NCBI GenBank assembly: GCA_001701225.1
Contig: DAAQ01000042.1
Coordinates: 1-17,741 of the forward strand
From: Bacteroidales bacterium H5
Lineage (GTDB): Bacteria; Bacteroidota; Bacteroidia; Bacteroidales; Muribaculaceae
Direction: 5' to 3'
DNA length: 17,741 nt
The notes beneath the pieces are model-generated. The model was not told the origin of the DNA. It saw nothing but the letters and a program-made list of their open reading frames with translations, and did no database searches. Both the position numbers and the translations under genes were made by a program. Of the stretch, positions 14,113 through 17,741 are shown one piece after another (position 1 is the stretch's first letter; each line of letters starts with the position of its first letter).

Positions 14113-15277
14113 GAAGCTGGATTGGTGGAAATATCATTCCAACACACCCAAAGTGATTACTTTTGTGGTGACAAAAGATTGCCAGTTGGCTTGTAAATAC
14201 TGCTATCTGGTAGACAAGAATAGGAATGGCAGGATGTCTTTAGATACAGCTAAGGCAGCGGTAGACTATGTATTGGATAATCCCGTCTTCTTTAATGAGA
14301 CAGCCGTATCTTTTGATTTTATCGGTGGAGAACCATTCCTGGAGATTGAACTGATAGATGAGCTGTGTGACTATATCAAGGTGAGGATGTACGAGAAGAG
14401 ACATCCATGGTTCAGCCATTATCAGTTTACTTTCTCGACAAACGGCATCAACTATGATAATGAGAAAGTACAGGAATATATATCAAAGAATATAAAGCAT
14501 CTCCAGATAGGACTGACTATCGACGGCACCAAGCGCAAGCATGACATGAACCGTGTCTATAAAAACAGCGACAGAGGTTCGTATGAAGATGTGGTACGTA
14601 ATATTCCCCTATGGCTGTCCCAATTTCCGAAAGGCAGTACAAAAGTCACCATAAGCAGTAATGACTTGCCGTACGTATGTGAGAGCGTTTTGCATCTGTT
14701 TGAACTCGGTATCAGGCAAGTATTCATGAATTGTGTATTTGAAGATGTCTGGAAAGAAGGAGATGACAAAATATTGGAGAAACAATTGATGATACTTGCC
14801 GATGCCATGATTGAGAAAGAACTGTATATGGGATACTCATGCTCGATATTCAGCAACGGGATAGGAACTCCGACAAGAGACAATCAGAACTGGTGTGGGT
14901 CGGGTAAAATGATGGCCATAGACTCGGATGGCAATTTCTATCCCTGCAACAGATTCCTGGACTTCTCATTACGCGACAAAAGGCCACGAATCATCGGCAA
15001 CATAAAGGATGGGATTGACCCGAACAAAGTACGCCCGTTCATCCTTTTGGACAGGCTGACACAGAGTCCCGAGAAATGCAAGACCTGCGAAATATCAAGA
15101 GGGTGTGCATGGTGTCAAGGCGAGAACTATGATGCGGCTGATTCTGATACGATCTATCAGCGTTCGGTCGCTATATGCAAGATGCATCATGCCAGGGTAC
15201 GGGCAAACAATTATTTCTGGAACAAACTCAGGCTACACATCATGGACGGCGGCCAAATGCCAGCCAACTTACAATAA
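14102..15277 (+). CDS. Radical SAM/SPASM peptide maturase 2, CXXX-repeat target type
   Basis: 391 residues, a clear paralogue of the preceding gene along the whole length. The site is C27-QLA-C31-KY-C34, the glycine-rich motif is FDFIGGEPFLE, and both proteins share LQI-L-IDGTKRKHD-NRV and the C-terminal ENYDAADSDTIYQRS-like block. SPASM cysteines sit in NWCGSG, YPCNRF and the KCKTCEISRGCAWC cluster. It has an N-terminal extension (DWWKYHSN) absent from paralogue 1. The start ATG lies 11 nt inside the first maturase. Two paralogues side by side suggest that two different cross-links or two parts of the Cys array are handled separately, or that they form a heterodimer; the sequence does not decide. 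Confidence 0.92.
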   Translation: MRDKKLDWWKYHSNTPKVITFVVTKDCQLACKYCYLVDKNRNGRMSLDTAKAAVDYVLDNPVFFNETAVSFDFIGGEPFLEIELIDELCDYIKVRMYEKRHPWFSHYQFTFSTNGINYDNEKVQEYISKNIKHLQIGLTIDGTKRKHDMNRVYKNSDRGSYEDVVRNIPLWLSQFPKGSTKVTISSNDLPYVCESVLHLFELGIRQVFMNCVFEDVWKEGDDKILEKQLMILADAMIEKELYMGYSCSIFSNGIGTPTRDNQNWCGSGKMMAIDSDGNFYPCNRFLDFSLRDKRPRIIGNIKDGIDPNKVRPFILLDRLTQSPEKCKTCEISRGCAWCQGENYDAADSDTIYQRSVAICKMHHARVRANNYFWNKLRLHIMDGGQMPANLQ

Positions 15278-15295
15278 AAGACAAGACATCATATC

Positions 15296-16237
15296 ATGTT
15301 AAAATATCTGATAATCCAGCTGGACGATGTTTCCGTGTCATACTGTCACTATGACAACCCATGTGTCGGGAGCAATCTAATGCCTCTCGCAACTCTTAAG
15401 GAGGGCATCGTGTTTGCAATGAAACACAATCTCCATATCCAGTATATTCTTCCTCCTCATAATCTGCCGGATGAATATATGGAGACAATTTCTTCATATC
15501 CTCATGACAACATAGGCCCCTTCGGACACAGTGAGCATGCAAGCGTCATTGTAGCCACAGGCATAAGCGAGCTTACCAGCCACACTGGCTCACTGTCTCC
15601 CTCAAAACGTTATGTACTGAGGACTACTGTCGGTGATTTCCTGAAAACAGGTCTTTCACTTAAGGGAGTATTCTCTGCAGGGATAAGTGTGAACATAGTA
15701 TTCACAGATGTCGACTCCTTCACAGACAACATGATACGGGAGTATGAAGATATAATCCGTACATTATCATCCCATATAGTGGAGCTTACCCTGAACGGCA
15801 TCAGTGTAAACTCAAACATACTTACCGACAGGGTTGTGCTTAAAGAGATGAATAACTGTGGAGCCGGAGAAACCTCCATAGCACTTGCTCCCGACGGTAA
15901 TCTTTATCCTTGTCCGGCCTTCTATATCCACCGTGAAGAGTATTTCTCGGCTACATTAGAAAATCCTGTATTCCGCAACAGCAATCTGTTCACATTGAAT
16001 CATTCTCCACTATGCAGGGGATGCGATGCATACCATTGCAAGCGATGTGTATGGTTGAACAGAAAGCTGACATACGAAATCAACACACCATCCCACCAGC
16101 AATGTGTGATGTCCCACATTGAGAGGAACATATCCAAGGAGATACTTGAGTCATTCCACAGCAAAGGTATCCTTACCGATATTTCTATCCCTGAGATAGA
16201 CTATCTTGATCCTTTTGACAATTTTCAGAATACTTAG
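15296..16237 (+). CDS. CXXX repeat peptide maturase: SPASM-like protein without the radical SAM cysteines
   Basis: 313 residues, starting MLKYLIIQLDDVSVSYCHY. There is no CxxxCxxC and no GGEP-type motif, so it cannot be a standard radical SAM enzyme. The C-terminal third does look like a SPASM domain: NNCGAGETS, LYPCPAF, then LCRGCDAYHCKRCVWLN and a final QQCVMSH. This agrees with the family named CXXX repeat peptide maturase and resembles the pseudo-rSAM partners known from other Bacteroidales RiPP systems. Likely a partner or scaffold that binds the precursor or the active maturases and may hold one or two Fe-S clusters. It begins 18 bp after maturase 2, and 2 bp separate its stop from the next gene. 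Confidence 0.82.
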   Translation: MLKYLIIQLDDVSVSYCHYDNPCVGSNLMPLATLKEGIVFAMKHNLHIQYILPPHNLPDEYMETISSYPHDNIGPFGHSEHASVIVATGISELTSHTGSLSPSKRYVLRTTVGDFLKTGLSLKGVFSAGISVNIVFTDVDSFTDNMIREYEDIIRTLSSHIVELTLNGISVNSNILTDRVVLKEMNNCGAGETSIALAPDGNLYPCPAFYIHREEYFSATLENPVFRNSNLFTLNHSPLCRGCDAYHCKRCVWLNRKLTYEINTPSHQQCVMSHIERNISKEILESFHSKGILTDISIPEIDYLDPFDNFQNT

Positions 16238-16239
16238 AA

Positions 16240-16506
16240 ATGTTTGTAGGTAAAGTATCAGTAGAAGAAAGAGATGAAATCAGAGAACTGAATGCTCTGA
16301 GAGTAGCACTGGAAGAACTGCTCCTAATACTGACACCCGGCAGTGACTTGCACAGTAATGCGACAGAAGATTTAAAATCCAACATGAAGGCATACGACAG
16401 ATGGTGGTCTGAGACTGCGGCAAGATATGGATGGCCAAGAGAGAAAGATTCCAGCTGGACTATAGATTTTGAATCCTGTAAGGTCTATCTAAATACCAAT
16501 TATTGA
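16240..16506 (+). CDS. CXXX repeat peptide modification system protein (small accessory)
   Basis: 88 residues, MFVGKVSVEERDEIRELNA then a predicted helical LRVALEELLLILT and a Trp-rich second half (AYDRWWSETAARYGWPREK). No signal peptide, no membrane segment, and a single Cys (SCKVYL). Size, position and composition match the small family annotated as CXXX repeat peptide modification system protein. By analogy with other RiPP clusters it could recognise the leader or act as a chaperone, but no peptide-recognition (RRE/PqqD-like) fold can be claimed from the sequence. It starts 2 bp after the SPASM-like gene and stops 1 bp before tatA. Confidence 0.75.
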   Translation: MFVGKVSVEERDEIRELNALRVALEELLLILTPGSDLHSNATEDLKSNMKAYDRWWSETAARYGWPREKDSSWTIDFESCKVYLNTNY

Positions 16507-16507
16507 C

Positions 16508-16753
16508 ATGATTATCTGCGCAATCGGCTCAGCCGAAATAATACTGATATGTGCCGTGATTCTCCTTGTATTCGGAGGTAAGAAATTACCTGAGCTGATG
16601 AAAGGGGTTGGCAAGGGTGTAAGGAATTTCAAGGAAGGAATGAGAGAACCATCCGAAGAAGAAATCAATATGAAAGTTGAGGAAGAGATTCGTAAAAGAG
16701 TTGAAGCCAAATTGACAGGCACCGACACAAAGGATTCAGATATAAAAAAGTGA
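16508..16753 (+). CDS. tatA: Sec-independent protein translocase TatA
   Basis: 81 residues: a short N-terminal membrane helix (IGSAEIILICAVILLVFG), the hinge and hallmark FGGKKLPELMKGVGKGVRNF amphipathic helix, then a charged Lys/Glu tail. Polar residues at the head of the membrane helix are typical. TatA oligomers form the passage in the Tat translocase. No TatB follows, so this is a minimal TatAC pair. The stop overlaps the GTG start of tatC. Being co-transcribed with a twin-arginine precursor suggests a dedicated export system. Confidence 0.93.
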   Translation: MIICAIGSAEIILICAVILLVFGGKKLPELMKGVGKGVRNFKEGMREPSEEEINMKVEEEIRKRVEAKLTGTDTKDSDIKK

Positions 16754-17571
16754 GCGGTTTACAAGACACTGAAGACTTGCTGACATTCGGAGGGCATCTT
16801 GATGTATTACGCAAGGTGCTCTTCCGAGTCATATCAATCATTGTCCTCCTGGCAGGTTTAATATTCTGTTTCAAGACAGAAACCTTCGCAATCCTCCTGG
16901 CACCACACAGATCGGATTTCTGCACGTTCCGGCTTATCGAGAAGATTCTTCATTCTCTTGGCTTTCTATTCAGATTCAATGAATATGACATTCCTCTAAT
17001 CAATACGGAATTGTCAGCACAGTTTATGACCCATATTACTGTGTCGTGCCTGCTGGCAGTCCTGCTGGCATCTCCATATATCCTGTATGAGCTATTCAGG
17101 TTCATATCGCCGGCCCTCTATGAGAGCGAGAGGAGATACTCATTCATAGCCGCCTGTACCATATACATACTGTTCGTGCTGGGTGTGTTAATGAGCTATT
17201 TTGTACTATTTCCCATATCATTCCAATTTCTTGCAACCTATCAGGTAGACAGTGAGATAACAAACACCATAACATTGAGCTCGTACATCTCGACATTCCT
17301 CACACTTACATTCATGATGGGAATAGTCTTTCAGTTGCCTGTGATAACTTTCGTACTCGGACTAATGAAGGTCATAGACTCCACACTGATGAAACAATAC
17401 AGACCCTATGCCTTCATCCTCATAATGATTATAGCCGCTGTCATAACTCCGCCGGACCTATTGACGCTCATCCTTGTCACAATTCCAATCTATGGACTAT
17501 ATGAAATCAGCATACTTGTATTGAAATACTTTGTGCCCTCACCGTCAACCGTCGCACCGAAGCAGCGATGA
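16750..17571 (+). CDS. tatC: Sec-independent protein translocase TatC, C-terminus formed by the cbiB repeat
   Basis: 273 residues from a GTG start overlapping tatA. Six membrane segments are visible, beginning at VLFRVISIIVLLAGLIFCF. Family landmarks include GHLDVLRK, the long first periplasmic loop typical of Bacteroidota (with AQFMTH), FRFISPALYESERRY and TPPDLLTLI. TatC binds the twin-arginine signal. The Glu of SERR, matching E. coli E103, is present, but the position of E. coli E15 (HLIELR) is Val in HLDVLR, with an Asp just before it. From 17536 on, the last 11 codons (PSPSTVAPKQR) and the stop are the cbiB repeat read in another frame, so the original TatC end has been replaced or borrowed at the junction. 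Confidence 0.93.
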   Translation: MSGLQDTEDLLTFGGHLDVLRKVLFRVISIIVLLAGLIFCFKTETFAILLAPHRSDFCTFRLIEKILHSLGFLFRFNEYDIPLINTELSAQFMTHITVSCLLAVLLASPYILYELFRFISPALYESERRYSFIAACTIYILFVLGVLMSYFVLFPISFQFLATYQVDSEITNTITLSSYISTFLTLTFMMGIVFQLPVITFVLGLMKVIDSTLMKQYRPYAFILIMIIAAVITPPDLLTLILVTIPIYGLYEISILVLKYFVPSPSTVAPKQR

Positions 17572-17573
17572 TG
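17535..17573 (+). repeat. Right copy of the 39-bp direct repeat (candidate attR) at the end of tatC
   Basis: Same sequence as 12194-12232 except T at 17552. It is the only GC-rich stretch in this AT-rich neighbourhood and contains the tatC stop codon (17569-17571). The distance between copies is 5341 bp. Identity drops at once on the 5' side and after ATGATG on the 3' side, apart from a nearby GTGAT. Confidence 0.85.
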
Positions 17574-17618
17574 CTGCTGGTGATTTTATTAATAATATCT
17601 TCATATTACATTAACTAA
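17538..17618 (+). pseudogene. Displaced 3' tail of cbiB
   Basis: In the cbiB frame the right repeat continues as LTVNRRTEAAMM-LLVILLIISSYYIN and ends at TAA 17616-17618. This is a plausible native cbiB C-terminus (hydrophobic, same length class as the present one) with no gene body in front of it. It supports insertion of the cassette near the 3' end of cbiB rather than simple adjacency. Confidence 0.7.
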
Positions 17619-17634
17619 TCTCCCTATCAGAGAA

Positions 17635-17647
17635 GGCCCGGAGGGCC
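17635..17647. repeat. GGA-triloop palindrome
   Basis: GGCCC-GGA-GGGCC, a perfect 5-bp hairpin in the non-coding tail, 17 bp after the displaced cbiB stop. It has no T-tract. It is one of three such hairpins in the last 110 bp. Confidence 0.4.
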
Positions 17648-17662
17648 GTGGATTATCAGAAA

Positions 17663-17681
17663 CCCCATGCGCAGCATGGGG
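17663..17681. repeat. GCA-triloop palindrome
   Basis: CCCCATGC-GCA-GCATGGGG, a perfect 8-bp stem with a GCA triloop. GNA triloops are unusually stable. Same style as the palindrome next to the RAYT-like gene at 305-319 and unlike a normal terminator, as no T-tract follows. Confidence 0.45.
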
Positions 17682-17707
17682 AGAGCGAACCAGGAGATAC
17701 AATCGGA

Positions 17708-17720
17708 GCCTCGGCGAGGC
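17708..17720. repeat. Third short palindrome of the right flank
   Basis: GCCTC-GGC-GAGGC, a 5-bp perfect stem with a 3-nt loop. Twelve bases downstream is TGCAGACAT (17732-17740), which also occurs at 12399-12407 after the left cbiB end, in both places shortly after a GAGGC...GATAT motif. Confidence 0.35.
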
Positions 17721-17741
17721 GATATTATGGTTGCAGACATC

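Noticed and set aside
12233..17534. A classic transposon with terminal inverted repeats
   Set aside because: No inverted repeats were seen at the cassette ends and no transposase or integrase lies between them; a 39-bp target duplication would also be unusually long for a transposon.

Overview
The window looks like a chromosomal segment of a Bacteroidota (Bacteroidales-type) bacterium. The clues are TAnnTTTG promoter boxes, the fusion-rich anaerobic cobalamin genes, a YRSR-type REP-associated transposase fragment at the left edge, and a CXXX-repeat peptide cluster of a kind I know mainly from gut Bacteroidales. I cannot name the genus. The B12 genes are visibly GC-rich, while everything from about 12.24 to 17.6 kb is much more AT-rich and uses ATA/AGA-type codons.

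Layout. (1) Positions 1-281, minus strand: 5' part of an IS200/REP-associated transposase-like gene running off the left edge. (2) 302-4434, minus strand: a small uncharacterised gene and a 27-codon ORF, then cbiA, a PduO-type adenosyltransferase and a cbiJ-cbiD fusion, the last three joined by ATGA overlaps. (3) 4435-4505: a compact divergent promoter region. (4) 4506-12301, plus strand: cbiH-cbiC fusion, cbiE-cbiT fusion, cbiG-cbiF fusion, cbiP, a CobD-type threonine-phosphate decarboxylase and cbiB, all overlapping. Both arms together cover the anaerobic (early cobalt) corrin-ring route from cobalt-factor III to adenosylcobinamide phosphate. cbiL, the chelatase and the nucleotide-loop genes are not in the window.

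(5) 12233-17573 is an inserted cassette. It has a Bacteroidota promoter, a highly structured 350-nt leader, a Cys-rich precursor peptide gene with an in-frame TAA inside its Tat signal, two tandem radical SAM/SPASM maturases, a SPASM-like protein without the radical SAM cysteines, a small accessory protein, TatA and TatC. I read this as a ribosomally made, post-translationally modified peptide (RiPP) system of the CXXX-repeat class that carries its own Tat translocase. The precursor has a twin-arginine motif, a lipobox, an acidic surface-export-like stretch, a Gly/Asn spacer and a CXXX array, so the modified peptide would be exported folded and anchored as a surface lipoprotein.

(6) The cassette is bounded by a 39-bp direct repeat (38/39 identical) made of the 3' end of cbiB. 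The left copy lies inside the intact cbiB. The right copy lies at the end of tatC, where it encodes the last 11 TatC residues and the stop in another frame, and it continues into an alternative cbiB C-terminus ending at 17618. This is what site-specific or homologous integration at the 3' end of cbiB would leave. (7) 17619-17741: non-coding, with three GC-rich triloop hairpins.
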